A DNA stretch of 64,000 nt from Clostridia bacterium (GCA_014859095.1 JACUUV010000005.1:44065-108064); one strand, 5' to 3'; counted from the first letter of the stretch, positions 30,620-41,582 are shown. Numbers and translations: made by a program. Notes: generated by a model not told the origin, from the sequence alone.

Positions 30620-31498
30620 TTACTCACCATCCAATTGGGTTTCATGGTTCATCATTTCCATGGCATTAGACTTATCATCTTCAGAAAACGGTATCACCAT
30701 GACCTTATCAATTTTCTTGAAATCCACAACAGGCATAACTTTGATTCTCTTTAAAAGTTGATCCCTGTCTTCGATGACTTCATAGATCTTTCCGACCAAA
30801 ATACCCTTAGGATACATCCCAAGTCCTGAAGTGACTATATATTCATCCACATTCACATTTGCTTTGGGATCGAACAGTTCACCAATCAATTCATAATTGG
30901 TTGTTCCACTTAAAGTACCTACGTAATCATTAGACACTCTTAACATTTCAAAACCGACAGATGACTTGTGATCTATGATTGCGATGACTTTTGACCACTT
31001 TTCACCGACTTCGTAGACGAGTCCCACAAGACCATTCCCATTGATTACAGTACTATTTTTTGTGACGCCCTGATTATAACCAACATCGATGGTGAACATG
31101 TTGTACCAATTGCCAATATCTTTCGCAATGACATTAGCGGATACTATCGAGTCAAGCTGTGTGCTGTCAACATATTTGAGCGCGGATTTGAGTTGACGTA
31201 ATTCCTCAATTTCCTTTTGTGACATTGTGAGCCCGACTATCTGCTCTTTTAGAAACTCATTTTCTTTGGTCAAATCCTCATTCAATTCTTTATAATTCAA
31301 AACATTGATAATCGGTTCAGTTTTTTCGTCTATATAATTTCCAATATTGGTCAAAAATCTTTGAACTGGAATAAATATAGAACCTAACTGACTCTCAATG
31401 ACAGTAACCCGATCTCTGCCGCCAAAAGATATGACCATGAGTAAAATCAAAATGATTCCGACAACCGTGATGATTACTTTTTTATAACGTTCATTCAT
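30620..31498 (-). CDS. mreC: Rod shape-determining protein MreC
   Basis: N-terminal TM, coiled coil, GNWYNMFTIDVGYNQGVTKNSTVINGNGLVGLV. Confidence 0.94.
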   Translation of the reverse strand: MNERYKKVIITVVGIILILLMVISFGGRDRVTVIESQLGSIFIPVQRFLTNIGNYIDEKTEPIINVLNYKELNEDLTKENEFLKEQIVGLTMSQKEIEELRQLKSALKYVDSTQLDSIVSANVIAKDIGNWYNMFTIDVGYNQGVTKNSTVINGNGLVGLVYEVGEKWSKVIAIIDHKSSVGFEMLRVSNDYVGTLSGTTNYELIGELFDPKANVNVDEYIVTSGLGMYPKGILVGKIYEVIEDRDQLLKRIKVMPVVDFKKIDKVMVIPFSEDDKSNAMEMMNHETQLDGE

Positions 31499-31526
31499 GT
31501 GATCACCAAAACCTTGTCGTATTTTA

Positions 31527-32552
31527 CTAGAATCCTCTCGAACTTATAAAAACCTCTTTTAGCTCATTAAAGCTTTCTACAGCCTTGCTCGTACCGATTG
31601 CTACACAATCTAGTGGATTTTCAGCGATTCTTACAGGCATTCCGGTCTCTTTGATGATAAGTTTATCCAAATCCTGGAGCAAAGCTCCTCCACCAGCCAG
31701 TACAATTCCTGACTCGTAAATATCAGATGACAATTCTGGTGGTGTTTTTTCAAGTGTGGATTTTATGCCTTCAACGATGGCCTGAATCGGTTCTCTGATT
31801 GCTTCATAAATTTCACTTGATTTCAACAGCAAAGTGTTTGGTAAACCTGTAACAAGATTACGTCCTGTTATCTGCATTTCTCTGTCCACTTCAGGTAACA
31901 TTGCGCATGCAATACTCATTTTGATATTTTCAGCCGTTCTTTCACCTATCAGCAAACTGTATTTCTTACGCACAAATGTGATAATGGATTCATCCAGTTC
32001 ATCTCCAGCGATTCTGATTGATCTACTTGTTACAATGCCTCCCAATGAGATTACTGCGATTTCTGTGGTACCTCCGCCTATATCGACAATCATACTGCCT
32101 ATTGGTTCGGTAATCGGCATATCAGCTCCAATAGCAGCTGCCATAGGCTCTTCAATCAAAAATGCGTCCTTTGCTCCAGCAGAAATCGCAGCTTCATAAA
32201 CCGCTCTCTTCTCCACTTCCGTTATTTGTGATGGAATACCGATCACGACTTTGGCACCAGTGAAGAAATTGATGTTCGGTACTGCTTTATTGATAAAATA
32301 TTTGATCATCTTTTGTGTGATATCAAAATCTGCAATAACACCATCTTTGAGTGGTCTGATCGCTCTGATTTGTCCTGGAGTCTTGCCAATCATTTCCTTG
32401 GCTTCTCTACCTACGGCAAGTACCTGTCCTTTATCGTTAATGGCAACTACTGAGGATTCTCTCACGACAATCCCCTTACCTTTTAAACAAACCAACGTGT
32501 TTGAAGTTCCTAAATCAATTCCTAACTGCTTGTAAAATAAACCAAATCTCAT
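31527..32552 (-). CDS. mreB: Rod shape-determining protein MreB (start corrected to [16 protein letters not shown] at 32552)
   Basis: [44 protein letters not shown]. Confidence 0.96.
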   Translation of the reverse strand: MRFGLFYKQLGIDLGTSNTLVCLKGKGIVVRESSVVAINDKGQVLAVGREAKEMIGKTPGQIRAIRPLKDGVIADFDITQKMIKYFINKAVPNINFFTGAKVVIGIPSQITEVEKRAVYEAAISAGAKDAFLIEEPMAAAIGADMPITEPIGSMIVDIGGGTTEIAVISLGGIVTSRSIRIAGDELDESIITFVRKKYSLLIGERTAENIKMSIACAMLPEVDREMQITGRNLVTGLPNTLLLKSSEIYEAIREPIQAIVEGIKSTLEKTPPELSSDIYESGIVLAGGGALLQDLDKLIIKETGMPVRIAENPLDCVAIGTSKAVESFNELKEVFISSRGF

Positions 32553-32574
32553 AATTATTGTTCCTTTCTCATGC

Positions 32575-33249
32575 CTATAGTTGATTTTCTTCCTTGAAAC
32601 TGTAGTAACCTGATTTTCCAATTATAATATGATCCACCAGTGGTATCCCAATCAAATTTCCCGCTTCAGAAAGACGTTTTGTGACATGTATGTCTTCTTT
32701 GCTTGGATTGACATGGCCTGATGGATGGTTGTGAACAACTAAAATGGATGCAGCGCTTCTCTTTATGGCTCTATTATAAACTTCACGAGGATGAACGATT
32801 GAAGCATTAAGACTTCCTATCGATACAACTTCCCAGTTAATAATCTCGTTTTTTGTGTTGAGTAGTACAGTTATAAATTTTTCAACTTTTAAATCCGAAA
32901 GCTGTGCCCTGAAATAATGGACGACTTCACTTGGTCCGGAAATCTTGATGCGTCGATTCAAATCGGAAGACTGGACGCGTTTTCCAAGCTCTATCGCCGA
33001 TAGGATTTGGCAGGCTTTTGATGCTCCAATTCCATTGAAATTGCATAATTCTTCAACAGTGATATTGGCGATTTCAGTAAAATCATCTTCAAATGAGTTT
33101 ACCAAGTCTTGACCAAGCTGCAATGCGGATCTTTTTTGAGTGCCAGTTCTGAGCAATATGGATAAAAGCTCCGAATTGCTTAAGTTGGTCACTCCTTTAG
33201 ACAAAAGTTTTTCTCTAGGTTGTTCACTGAGTGGTATTTGTTTAATCAT
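32575..33249 (-). CDS. radC: RadC family JAB-domain protein
   Basis: [27 protein letters not shown] motif; [16 protein letters not shown]. Confidence 0.95.
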   Translation of the reverse strand: MIKQIPLSEQPREKLLSKGVTNLSNSELLSILLRTGTQKRSALQLGQDLVNSFEDDFTEIANITVEELCNFNGIGASKACQILSAIELGKRVQSSDLNRRIKISGPSEVVHYFRAQLSDLKVEKFITVLLNTKNEIINWEVVSIGSLNASIVHPREVYNRAIKRSAASILVVHNHPSGHVNPSKEDIHVTKRLSEAGNLIGIPLVDHIIIGKSGYYSFKEENQL

Positions 33250-33263
33250 TTAGGTTCTCCTGC

Positions 33264-33836
33264 TTATAAGAGGTCAATTTGAAAGTGCTTTCTCAACAAT
33301 TGACTTAATTTAGAGAGAGGCAATCCCATCACATTGAAATAGTCACCATCGATCTTCTTCACAAGCAGTGCGCCAATACCTTGTATACCATATGCGCCAG
33401 CCTTGTCGAGCGGTTCGTTGGTGTTCAAATAATTTTCAATTTGGTCATCGGATAAAATATTGAAAGTGACCGTTGTCTTTTCGTAATCCACAACGCAGAT
33501 GTTCTGATTTTTATAGACCAAGGCCAATCCAGTGTAGACTTCATGGACTTCACCATTGAGGGTATCCAGCATAACTTTTGCATCGGCCCTCGAGCTGGGT
33601 TTTCCAAGTATTTCATCCTTGTAAACCATGGTATCACTCGCGATAACGACAGCCTCTGGATACTTGTTCGCAACATCGATGGCTTTTTCAAAAGCTAGTG
33701 CCATAACGGTTTGTACTGGTGTTTCATGAGATCTGGTCACTTCTTCAATCTTACTTGGAATAACATCAAATTGAATGTTGAATTGGTCAAGAAGTTCAAT
33801 TCTTCTTGGAGAGCCGGATGCCAGTATTATTCTCAT
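33264..33836 (-). CDS. maf: Maf family nucleotide pyrophosphatase
   Basis: ILASGSPRRIELL, ASDTMV, DKAGAYGIQGIGALLV. Confidence 0.95.
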   Translation of the reverse strand: MRIILASGSPRRIELLDQFNIQFDVIPSKIEEVTRSHETPVQTVMALAFEKAIDVANKYPEAVVIASDTMVYKDEILGKPSSRADAKVMLDTLNGEVHEVYTGLALVYKNQNICVVDYEKTTVTFNILSDDQIENYLNTNEPLDKAGAYGIQGIGALLVKKIDGDYFNVMGLPLSKLSQLLRKHFQIDLL

Positions 33837-34081
33837 AATTTTTTATAAACCACAAATGCTATGATAATACCTATTATTCCTGCTAGGTTCAAACTCAGTT
33901 TAAGTCCAAATGTCAATATGATCACGTTCAAATCCACGACAAAAGGGTCTACTCCGATTGTTTTTCCATAATTGAGCAGTGGGATGGTATCACCAAAAGC
34001 TGAGCCAATCAGACTACCGAAAATGGCTCCAATGAGTAATAGTACAAGTAAAATAACGCTCTCATTGCTTTTAACTCTCAT
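33833..34081 (-). CDS. DUF4321-type small membrane protein
   Basis: 82 aa, two TM segments, GAIFGSLIGSAFGDTIPLLNYGKTIG; position upstream of maf. Confidence 0.75.
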   Translation of the reverse strand: MRVKSNESVILLVLLLIGAIFGSLIGSAFGDTIPLLNYGKTIGVDPFVVDLNVIILTFGLKLSLNLAGIIGIIIAFVVYKKL

Positions 34082-34251
34082 AACGACTCCTAAATTATAC
34101 CATATTTTTACAGTTAAACAGCCTTTTATTTAACCTACATAATAGTTTAGCATTATGTTCTTTCAAATACAAGACAAAGCGACCAATGTAAACATGAATT
34201 TAATTAAACATCCAATGGTTTCAATACAATATTGTTAAGGGTTAAAATAAG

Positions 34252-34277
34252 AAAAACCGCCATTGGATTGGCGGTTT
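34252..34277. terminator. Terminator of rnf operon
   Basis: aaaaccgcc-attggatt-ggcggtttt. Confidence 0.8.
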
Positions 34278-34288
34278 TAAATCAAGGA

Positions 34289-35107
34289 TCATTCCACTGT
34301 TCGTAGCGTCAAATCACCTTGAATGGCTTTTGTTGGACATTTTTCTACACAAATCATACAGTTTGTACATTTGTCATAATCTATTTCAGCAAGATTGTTA
34401 ATGACATGAATCGCATCGTGAGGACAGTTTCTTTCACAAATCCCGCAGGCTATACAAGCCACATTACAATTTTTCTTGACCATGGGACCTTTGTCATAGT
34501 TGTTGCACGCGACAATGGTGAGCTGTTCATAAGGCACGAGACTGATGACATTTTTAGGGCATATCACCACACATTTGTTACATGCTGTACATTTTTCAGG
34601 ATCCACTTCAGCGAGTCCTTTGTCATTGATGTGAATTGCATCGAACGGACATACTTGGACACATGAACCAAGACCCATGCAGCCGTATAAACATTTTTTC
34701 GGTCCACCGTTAAGTAAGTTGGCGGCCAAACAACTGTCAATTCCATCATAATCATAGCGATTGCCACAGTTTTCATCATGGCCTTCACATTTTACTCTGG
34801 CAACTTTCTTTACAGAATCTCCAGCATCAAGACCCATGATTTGAGCCACTGCCAATGCCGTATCGGCTCCACCGACAGGACACCCGTTAACTGGTGCGAC
34901 ACCTCTTACAACAGCTTGTGCAAATCCGTCACATCCTGGATAGCCACAAGCGCCACAGTTTGCACCTGGTACTGCTTCTCTCACAGCCACAACCCTCGGA
35001 TCTATTTCCACTGCAAATTTCTTTGATGCGAACGCGAGGCCGACACCAAACAACAGTCCCATGATCCCAAGAATCCCGGCAGCTATTATAATTGTATTAA
35101 TATCCAT
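34289..35107 (-). CDS. rnfB: Rnf complex subunit RnfB (multi-[4Fe-4S])
   Basis: CGACGYPGCDGFA plus several CxxCxxCxxxCP clusters. Confidence 0.95.
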   Translation of the reverse strand: MDINTIIIAAGILGIMGLLFGVGLAFASKKFAVEIDPRVVAVREAVPGANCGACGYPGCDGFAQAVVRGVAPVNGCPVGGADTALAVAQIMGLDAGDSVKKVARVKCEGHDENCGNRYDYDGIDSCLAANLLNGGPKKCLYGCMGLGSCVQVCPFDAIHINDKGLAEVDPEKCTACNKCVVICPKNVISLVPYEQLTIVACNNYDKGPMVKKNCNVACIACGICERNCPHDAIHVINNLAEIDYDKCTNCMICVEKCPTKAIQGDLTLRTVE

Positions 35108-35122
35108 TTAATCCACCCTTTC

Positions 35123-35704
35123 TTATACCAAGCCTGTAAAGCCGAGGAAGGCGATTGACATCAAGCTCGCTGTAATTAAAGCTATTGGAAATCCCTTGAA
35201 TGGCAAAGGCACATCTGATATTTCCAATTTTTCTCTGATTCCCGCAAACAAAACGATGGCCATGGAGAAACCAATTGCCGCAAAGAAAGAATGTACAATC
35301 GTTTGAATCAATCCAAAATCGTACTGGATGTTCAAAAGTGCCAAACCCAACACAGCGCAGTTCGTCGTGATGAGAGGCAAAAACACTCCAAGTGCCTGAT
35401 AAAGGGTAGGACTCATTTTCTGAAGAACGATTTCAACGAACTGAACCAGAGATGCGATGACAAGTATGAACGCCGCCGTCTGCAAGAATTCAAGTCCGAG
35501 TTTTACCAAAATATAATGATGAACAAAGTACGTCAATGTTCCTGCCATCGTCATAACAAATGTTACAGCCATTCCCATTCCAAACGCAGTTTCAACTTGC
35601 TTGGATACCCCAAGGAAAGGACAGATGCCAAGAAATCTCGATAGGACAAAGTTGTTAACGAGAATTGCACTGACCATGATTACAAAAATACTTGCATTTT
35701 CCAC
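35123..35704 (-). CDS. rnfA: Rnf complex subunit RnfA
   Basis: [39 protein letters not shown]. Confidence 0.96.
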   Translation of the reverse strand: MENASIFVIMVSAILVNNFVLSRFLGICPFLGVSKQVETAFGMGMAVTFVMTMAGTLTYFVHHYILVKLGLEFLQTAAFILVIASLVQFVEIVLQKMSPTLYQALGVFLPLITTNCAVLGLALLNIQYDFGLIQTIVHSFFAAIGFSMAIVLFAGIREKLEISDVPLPFKGFPIALITASLMSIAFLGFTGLV

Positions 35705-35716
35705 AACAACCCCTCC

Positions 35717-36310
35717 TTATTTAGAACTTTTGATTTGAACCACATTATAAAGTGCCAACAATATTCCAAGAGCAAGGAAAGCTCCTGGAGGTAAGATCAT
35801 GATAAGTGCAGGCTTGTAGTTTGCGCCGAGCAAAGAAACATCAAAGATGGTTCCATTGCCGAACAACTCCCTTACGCTGCCCAGAACAAATAACGCGAGT
35901 GTGAATCCGAGTCCCATTCCCGCTCCATCCATCAGTGACGCAACAACACCATTTTTGGATGCAAAAGACTCTGCACGAGCGAGGATGATACAGTTTACAA
36001 CAATCAATGGGATGAATAGACCAAGCGCACTAAACAGTGCCGGTGTAAATGCTTCCATCAACATACCTACAATAGTAACGAAACTTGCGATGATGACAAC
36101 GAATGCAGGAATCCTTACTTTTGCAGGTATGAACTTTCTGAGTATTGATATCGCCGCATTTGAACTGATCAATACAGCTGTGGTCGCCAGTCCCATGCCG
36201 ATGCCGTTCACAGCTGAAGTAGTGACAGCAAGTGTAGGGCACATTCCCAAAAGTTGAACAAAAATTGGGTTTTCTTTAATCAAACCGTTAGTGAAATTTT
36301 TAATATTCAA
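35717..36310 (-). CDS. rnfE: Rnf complex subunit RnfE
   Basis: NPIFVQLLGMCPTLAVTTSAVNGIGMGLATTAVL. Confidence 0.96.
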   Translation of the reverse strand: MNIKNFTNGLIKENPIFVQLLGMCPTLAVTTSAVNGIGMGLATTAVLISSNAAISILRKFIPAKVRIPAFVVIIASFVTIVGMLMEAFTPALFSALGLFIPLIVVNCIILARAESFASKNGVVASLMDGAGMGLGFTLALFVLGSVRELFGNGTIFDVSLLGANYKPALIMILPPGAFLALGILLALYNVVQIKSSK

Positions 36311-36900
36311 TTTCCGACCCCTCCTTGTTCAATGATCATGTGAAATGCATCAATAGAAGCATTGGCGCCAACTGTTATAGCGTTAGAAGTAATAGTCGCT
36401 CCGGTAATCGCTTGAATATCATTGCCTGATGCGACCGTTTTAGATACACCTATCATTTCAGCTGCAGACTTCCCTGCGTATTGCTCGTAATAAGCTTCAT
36501 CTGTTCCTTTTGCTCCGAGTCCTGGAGTCTCTTGATGACTTCCGACTCTGAGTCCGGTGACTTCTGAATTCAAATTGATTCCAGTTACAACTTCCATAGG
36601 ACCGCCAAAACCAGTAGGTCTCGATTTGAACACATATCCTACGATTGAATCTGAGTTGTCATAACCTACATATGATTCCACTATAGGAGCAAAGTTTTCT
36701 GTGATTTCAATCGCCAAATCACCAGTAATGTCTTCAAATCTTATGGCCTCTGGTAAAACTTCCTTTTTGGCGAGCTCGTTGGCCATCGTTCTTTGCTCAA
36801 TGATTTTGTCCTTTGTGACTTCGTTTGTCAAAGCAAGAGACATTGCCGCAACAAAACTGATGACGAGAAGGATCAAACCTGTTTTTAAGATATCTTTCAT
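36307..36900 (-). CDS. rnfG: Rnf complex subunit RnfG (FMN-binding)
   Basis: SHQETPGLGAK; SGNDIQAITGATITSNA flavinylation motif. Confidence 0.95.
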   Translation of the reverse strand: MKDILKTGLILLVISFVAAMSLALTNEVTKDKIIEQRTMANELAKKEVLPEAIRFEDITGDLAIEITENFAPIVESYVGYDNSDSIVGYVFKSRPTGFGGPMEVVTGINLNSEVTGLRVGSHQETPGLGAKGTDEAYYEQYAGKSAAEMIGVSKTVASGNDIQAITGATITSNAITVGANASIDAFHMIIEQGGVGN

Positions 36901-37835
36901 TATTTCGCACCTCCAAACACACGAGGTTTTGTGTATTTATCAATCAATGGTGCCACTACATTCATTAACAGAATGGAGTACGACACACCTTCAGGGTATC
37001 CGCCATACACTCTTATGACCACAGTGATGACACCCATTCCAATCGCGTAGATGACTTGACCCTTCGCAGTTATTGGAGATGACGCATAATCCGTCGCCAT
37101 GAAGAAAGCACCTAAAATTAGACCACCAGCCAATACGTGAAGTATTGTTGTCTGAACATCAAATCCTGTGATTATAAAAGTCATTATTGCTACAGTTCCA
37201 ATATATAATCCCGGGATTCTGATGGAAATAATCCCTCTATAAATCAGATAAAGTCCACCCAACAGAAGCAATAATGCTGAAGTTTCGCCAATACTTCCTC
37301 CAATTGTTCCGAGTAAAGCATCCGTGATTGACGGTACCGGAACATTAAGACCTTCTTTTAGAATTCCAAGAGCAGTCGCATTTGTGACCGCATCGGCTTT
37401 TACTGCTGTCCATGTGGTCATTTCCACCGGCCAAGAGGCTACTAGCATCGCTCTTGCGGCTAGAGCAGGGTTCATGAAGTTGTGTCCCAATCCACCAAAT
37501 GCCTGTTTTACTATGATGATTGCAAACGCACTACCTACTACAGGCAACCAAAGTGGTACCGAAACAGGTAAATTCATACCAAGGAGAAGTCCTGTCACAA
37601 CAGCGCTAAAATCGTCCACTGTGATTGGCACTTTTCTGATTTTCTGACTTAATGCTTCCGCTGCCATTGCACTAACAATTGAAAGTAGCAATATGGTCAG
37701 TGCTCTAAGCCCGAAGTTGTACACCCCAAACGCCGCTGCCGGCAGCAAGGCAATTGTTACGTCCCTCATAATCTTTTGAGTCGTTTCAGTCGAACGAATA
37801 TGAGGAGAAGATGATACTGTTAATCTTGATTCCAT
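36900..37835 (-). CDS. rnfD: Rnf complex subunit RnfD
   Basis: Polytopic; MLVASWPVEMTTW..DAVTNATALGI (covalent FMN-type motif), ATDYASSPITAKGQ. Confidence 0.95.
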   Translation of the reverse strand: MESRLTVSSSPHIRSTETTQKIMRDVTIALLPAAAFGVYNFGLRALTILLLSIVSAMAAEALSQKIRKVPITVDDFSAVVTGLLLGMNLPVSVPLWLPVVGSAFAIIIVKQAFGGLGHNFMNPALAARAMLVASWPVEMTTWTAVKADAVTNATALGILKEGLNVPVPSITDALLGTIGGSIGETSALLLLLGGLYLIYRGIISIRIPGLYIGTVAIMTFIITGFDVQTTILHVLAGGLILGAFFMATDYASSPITAKGQVIYAIGMGVITVVIRVYGGYPEGVSYSILLMNVVAPLIDKYTKPRVFGGAK

Positions 37836-37849
37836 CGAATAAACCTCCC

Positions 37850-39163
37850 CTATTTACGTTTTTTAGCGATTATTTCTCTTTTAGCGACACGAATCGTCTG
37901 AAGCAATGGACGATTTGCAGGACAAACAAATGAGCACGAGCCACACTCGATACAATCCAGAGCATTAAACTCACTCGCCTTGTCATAATTATTGAGTAGC
38001 GCATAAGCACTGATTTGAATCGGCTCAAGGAATGCCGGACAAACAGAGACACATTTTCCACATCTGATACAAAGTGACGGTTCCGGCAACTTCGCTTCCT
38101 CAGGTGAAAATACCAGTACTCCTGAAGTGTTTTTCATAGCTGGAAGATTATCGGTCATTTGTGCAACACCCATCATTGGTCCACCAAGCAATAATTTCCC
38201 AGGTGTTCCATTGTAACCACCACAGAACTCAATCAAGGTTTTTACAGGTGTCCCCACTTTGAAACGAATGTTTTTAGGAGACTTGATGCCCTTGCCGGTC
38301 ACTGTGCATATTCTCTCTATCAATGGCATGCCGGTATTGAATAAATTGCCTATAGTGGCCACAGTAGCAACATTACTCACAATGACACCGATATCCATAG
38401 GAAGCCCACCTGAAGGAATTTCCTTTCCCGTACATGCATAAATCAATTGTTTTTCAGCACCCTGTGGGTACTTTGTTCTAAGTCCGACTATTTGGATTTC
38501 GGTGTCCACAGCGGCTTTGGTCATTGTTTCAATCGCATCTGGTTTGTTGTTTTCAATTCCAATATATCCGTACTTGACATTTAGCGCATGCATCAAGATT
38601 TGCAATCCTTTGATGATCAATTCTGGTGTCTCCAACATCAATCTGTGGTCGCAGGTCAAATAAGGCTCACATTCTGCACCGTTGAGTACGAGCGTGTCAA
38701 TCGGCTTTTCCGGTGGTGGTGACAGTTTCACATGTGTTGGGAAACCAGCTCCCCCCATACCGACAATGCCAGCATTTTTAATGATCTCAATGATTTCTTT
38801 TCCAGATAAGGTCTTGAAATCAGGCTGTGGAACCACACTTTCATGAATTGCATTCAAACCATCATTTTCGATGATGACACATACATCAAAGCCATACGCA
38901 GTATCTTGCTTTTTTACATCCAACACGGTTCCTGACACAGAACTGTGTACATTTGCTGATACGAATGAAGTTGCAGATCCGACCAGTTGACCCACTTTCA
39001 CATAGTCTCCCTTTTGAACAACGGGTTCACAAGGTGCACCGATGTGTTGTCTAAGTGGAATTTCAACTACTTTAGGATCCAAAAAATCAACGATAGGCAA
39101 ATGCTCCGTAGCTTTTTTGGCATGTGGCGGATGAATGCCACCTTTAAACGATAGAAGCCCCAT
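37850..39163 (-). CDS. rnfC: Rnf complex subunit RnfC
   Basis: FKGGIHPPHAKKAT, GMGGAGFPTHVKLSPP, CIRCGKCVSVCP, CIECGSCSFVCPANRPLLQ. Confidence 0.96.
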   Translation of the reverse strand: MGLLSFKGGIHPPHAKKATEHLPIVDFLDPKVVEIPLRQHIGAPCEPVVQKGDYVKVGQLVGSATSFVSANVHSSVSGTVLDVKKQDTAYGFDVCVIIENDGLNAIHESVVPQPDFKTLSGKEIIEIIKNAGIVGMGGAGFPTHVKLSPPPEKPIDTLVLNGAECEPYLTCDHRLMLETPELIIKGLQILMHALNVKYGYIGIENNKPDAIETMTKAAVDTEIQIVGLRTKYPQGAEKQLIYACTGKEIPSGGLPMDIGVIVSNVATVATIGNLFNTGMPLIERICTVTGKGIKSPKNIRFKVGTPVKTLIEFCGGYNGTPGKLLLGGPMMGVAQMTDNLPAMKNTSGVLVFSPEEAKLPEPSLCIRCGKCVSVCPAFLEPIQISAYALLNNYDKASEFNALDCIECGSCSFVCPANRPLLQTIRVAKREIIAKKRK

Positions 39164-39264
39164 ATACTCACCCCTTCAATTAATTTGACATTGTACTTGA
39201 CAATGTTTTAACTTTTATTAACAAAGAAATTATACTGTATACAATTTCTCGCATAACCATAACA

Positions 39265-39293
39265 ATTTTACTATAAAAGCAAAGTGAGGTCAA
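39265..39293 (-). promoter_or_regulatory. Putative sigma-A promoter of rnf operon
   Basis: Minus strand TTGACC (39293-39288) - 17 nt - TAAAAT (39270-39265). Confidence 0.55.
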
Positions 39294-39377
39294 TGCAAGA
39301 GTCCTTGAAATTTCAACATTTTTTTAAAATTACAAGTTAAATCTTTACCAATCTTTGACCTCGTCGTCTCTCATTAT

Positions 39378-40199
39378 CTATCGAGTCAGTTTCAATAATT
39401 GTACCGCATAAGCTCCACTAAACTTGCTTCCACTCGCTTTTTGATCTAACAAATTTTGATAGATGTTAAGGCTGTCTTCCACAAACTTTGTTAATTCCAT
39501 GTCAGCGTTTTCATCATAGGCACTCAATATTTCCAAAATTCTTTGAAGCGGTGCAATCTGTTTTTCGATAAGATCGGGATTCACTCCAGTTTCTTCACTC
39601 AGTTTCAACCAAAAATAATCCGATTCATAATAAAAATCATAAAAATCCTTTTTGACGCTCTCAATCTCTTCCAAGACAGCCCAAAATTCAAATGTCTTGA
39701 ACTCAACAGAGATGGAATCCACATAGGCATCCTGGTGTTCATTGTATTTCGTCACAAATGAACTTCTAAACGACCTTGCACTGCTTTCAGAAAAAGTCAA
39801 AGCCGTGAACACCTTATACTGAGTATTGAATTTGATCCATATTGCATATATGTTTTTATCCTCCAAATTCTCAGAGGCTGCTTCTGCGTTGGACTCAGCA
39901 TTGAAACTGCCTAATTGGACAAAAAAGAAGTCCGTTGACTCGAATTCGATTTTACCACTTACTGTTTGAACTTTCTCAACTGGAACCTCAATCACAGTTT
40001 CAGGAATCTCGTTCACGTCTTTTGAGGCTATACCAAATTTGCCTGTAGCCAGCAAAATGATTGCGGTCAAAATGAATCCGAATACAAATGTAATGAGTGG
40101 AATCAAAATCATCGCAACCCAAAATTTGTCTTTAATCTGATTGAAATAGTGTATCAATGGTTTCATACTGTGATTGCCTCCTATAAACTTCTTTTTCAA
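39378..40199 (-). CDS. SPOR-domain-like membrane protein
   Basis: N-terminal TM; FFFVQLGSFNAESNAEAASENLEDKNIYAIWIKFNTQYKVF...SESSARSFRSSF. Confidence 0.7.
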   Translation of the reverse strand: MKKKFIGGNHSMKPLIHYFNQIKDKFWVAMILIPLITFVFGFILTAIILLATGKFGIASKDVNEIPETVIEVPVEKVQTVSGKIEFESTDFFFVQLGSFNAESNAEAASENLEDKNIYAIWIKFNTQYKVFTALTFSESSARSFRSSFVTKYNEHQDAYVDSISVEFKTFEFWAVLEEIESVKKDFYDFYYESDYFWLKLSEETGVNPDLIEKQIAPLQRILEILSAYDENADMELTKFVEDSLNIYQNLLDQKASGSKFSGAYAVQLLKLTR

Positions 40200-40205
40200 T
40201 TATAA

Positions 40206-40252
40206 CAAAAAAAATACAAGTTGAGAAAGCTTAAATAAGCACAACTTGTATC
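40206..40252 (-). terminator. Terminator after cheY-like gene
   Basis: Minus strand ATACAAGTTG...CAACTTGTATTTTTTTT. Confidence 0.75.
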
Positions 40253-40260
40253 ACATCGTT

Positions 40261-40623
40261 TCAACCAATCAATTTAGAAATTTCGCTGATGACTTTTTCG
40301 GGGACGAACGGTTTGACAATAAACCCCTTTGCACCGGAACGCACCGAGTCAATCACCATGCTCTCCTGTCCCATCGCGCTGCACATGAGCACTTTGGCAT
40401 TCGGATCCACGGAGATAATCAATTTCAACCCTTCAATACCACTGACTTCAGGCATCGTTATGTCCATAGTGACCAAATCGGGGCTGACTTCTTTATATTT
40501 CTGGAATGCCTCACTGCCATTGCCCGCTTCTGCCACCACTTCATATCCCGCTTTCGTGACAATATCACTCAAAAGTTTTCTCATGAACATAGCGTCGTCG
40601 ACAATCAAAATTCTTTTACCCAT
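40261..40623 (-). CDS. CheY-like single-domain response regulator
   Basis: ILIVDDAMFMRKLLSDIVTKAG, DLVTMDITMPEVSGIEGL, GAKGFIVKPF. Confidence 0.93.
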   Translation of the reverse strand: MGKRILIVDDAMFMRKLLSDIVTKAGYEVVAEAGNGSEAFQKYKEVSPDLVTMDITMPEVSGIEGLKLIISVDPNAKVLMCSAMGQESMVIDSVRSGAKGFIVKPFVPEKVISEISKLIG

Positions 40624-40638
40624 AATTGTGCCACCCTT

Positions 40639-41349
40639 CTATAATAAATTGATTATACCCATAATCACCAACAAATTCAACACGATAGCCTTAAATTTTT
40701 CTTCATTGATCCTGCTTCCCAATGCAGTACCCACTAAAGTCCCAATGATCAGAAATGGTAAAACGATCAATTGATCCTTGAAGGTTTGAAATGTGATCAG
40801 TCCACTACCCGCATACAGGAAGACAGTGACGATGTTGAGCAATAAAAAATAAGTGGTCAGACTGCTTCGAAAATAGTCCCTGTTCTTATTTTCATTGGAC
40901 AACATCACCACTATAGGTGGACCACTCAGTGAAACAGAACCGTTGAGCAATCCGCTCAGAATACCCGCTATAAAATAAGATTTGTTCTGATTCTTCATAT
41001 GAATTTTGAATCCTCGTTTCATTGCTATGGCTATTAAAATCAAAACAATTCCGATGAAGATTTTCAAAGTATCCTCATTCGTGAATTTGAGCAGCAAAAC
41101 TCCAATTGGTGTAGTTAAAACTGCCATGACAAACATCAGTAAAAGCGATTTTATTTGAGGCACCATCTTTAACCTCATCAAAATGATGATGTTCATGATC
41201 AAGCTAAAAAAAACAAGCATGGGTACAATGGTTTTGAGATTTAAGAACAGACCAAGCAACGGTAATGCCAATAGTGAAAATCCAAAGCTGGTCGCACCTT
41301 GAACCATAGCCGAGAACAATATGATTATTCCTGTCAAAATAATTGTCAT
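40639..41349 (-). CDS. TSUP (TauE/SafE) family membrane transporter
   Basis: Multi-TM; GATSFGFSLLALPLL; GSVSLSGPPIVVMLSNENKNRDYFRSSLTTYFL. Confidence 0.88.
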   Translation of the reverse strand: MTIILTGIIILFSAMVQGATSFGFSLLALPLLGLFLNLKTIVPMLVFFSLIMNIIILMRLKMVPQIKSLLLMFVMAVLTTPIGVLLLKFTNEDTLKIFIGIVLILIAIAMKRGFKIHMKNQNKSYFIAGILSGLLNGSVSLSGPPIVVMLSNENKNRDYFRSSLTTYFLLLNIVTVFLYAGSGLITFQTFKDQLIVLPFLIIGTLVGTALGSRINEEKFKAIVLNLLVIMGIINLL

Positions 41350-41493
41350 TTCATATCTCCTTACTTACTAGACCTAAAAATCATTATACCATCATTCTTT
41401 TTAAATGGAAAAAATCCTTTGAAATTTATTTTTGAAATACCTATTGACTTTTTATTGCAATGTCACTATAATAAAAAAGTCGCAACAAGACAT

Positions 41494-41579
41494 GCGGATG
41501 TGGTGGAATGGCAGACACGCAGGCTTGAGGGGTCTGTGGTAGCAATACCGTATGGGTTCAAGTCCCATCATCCGCACCA
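41494..41579 (+). tRNA. tRNA-Leu (anticodon GAG)
   Basis: GCGGATG/CATCCGC acceptor, anticodon loop TT-GAG-GG in caggc/gtctg stem, class II variable arm, encoded CCA. Confidence 0.95.
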
Positions 41580-41582
41580 TTT

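Noticed and set aside
34082-34250. Possible ncRNA in the gap between DUF4321 gene and rnfB
   Set aside because: AT-rich with no convincing stable structure or paired promoter/terminator beyond the rnf terminator.
40246-40774. 132-aa and 161-aa plus-strand ORFs opposite cheY/TSUP
   Set aside because: Overlap confident minus-strand genes; no evidence of translation signals.
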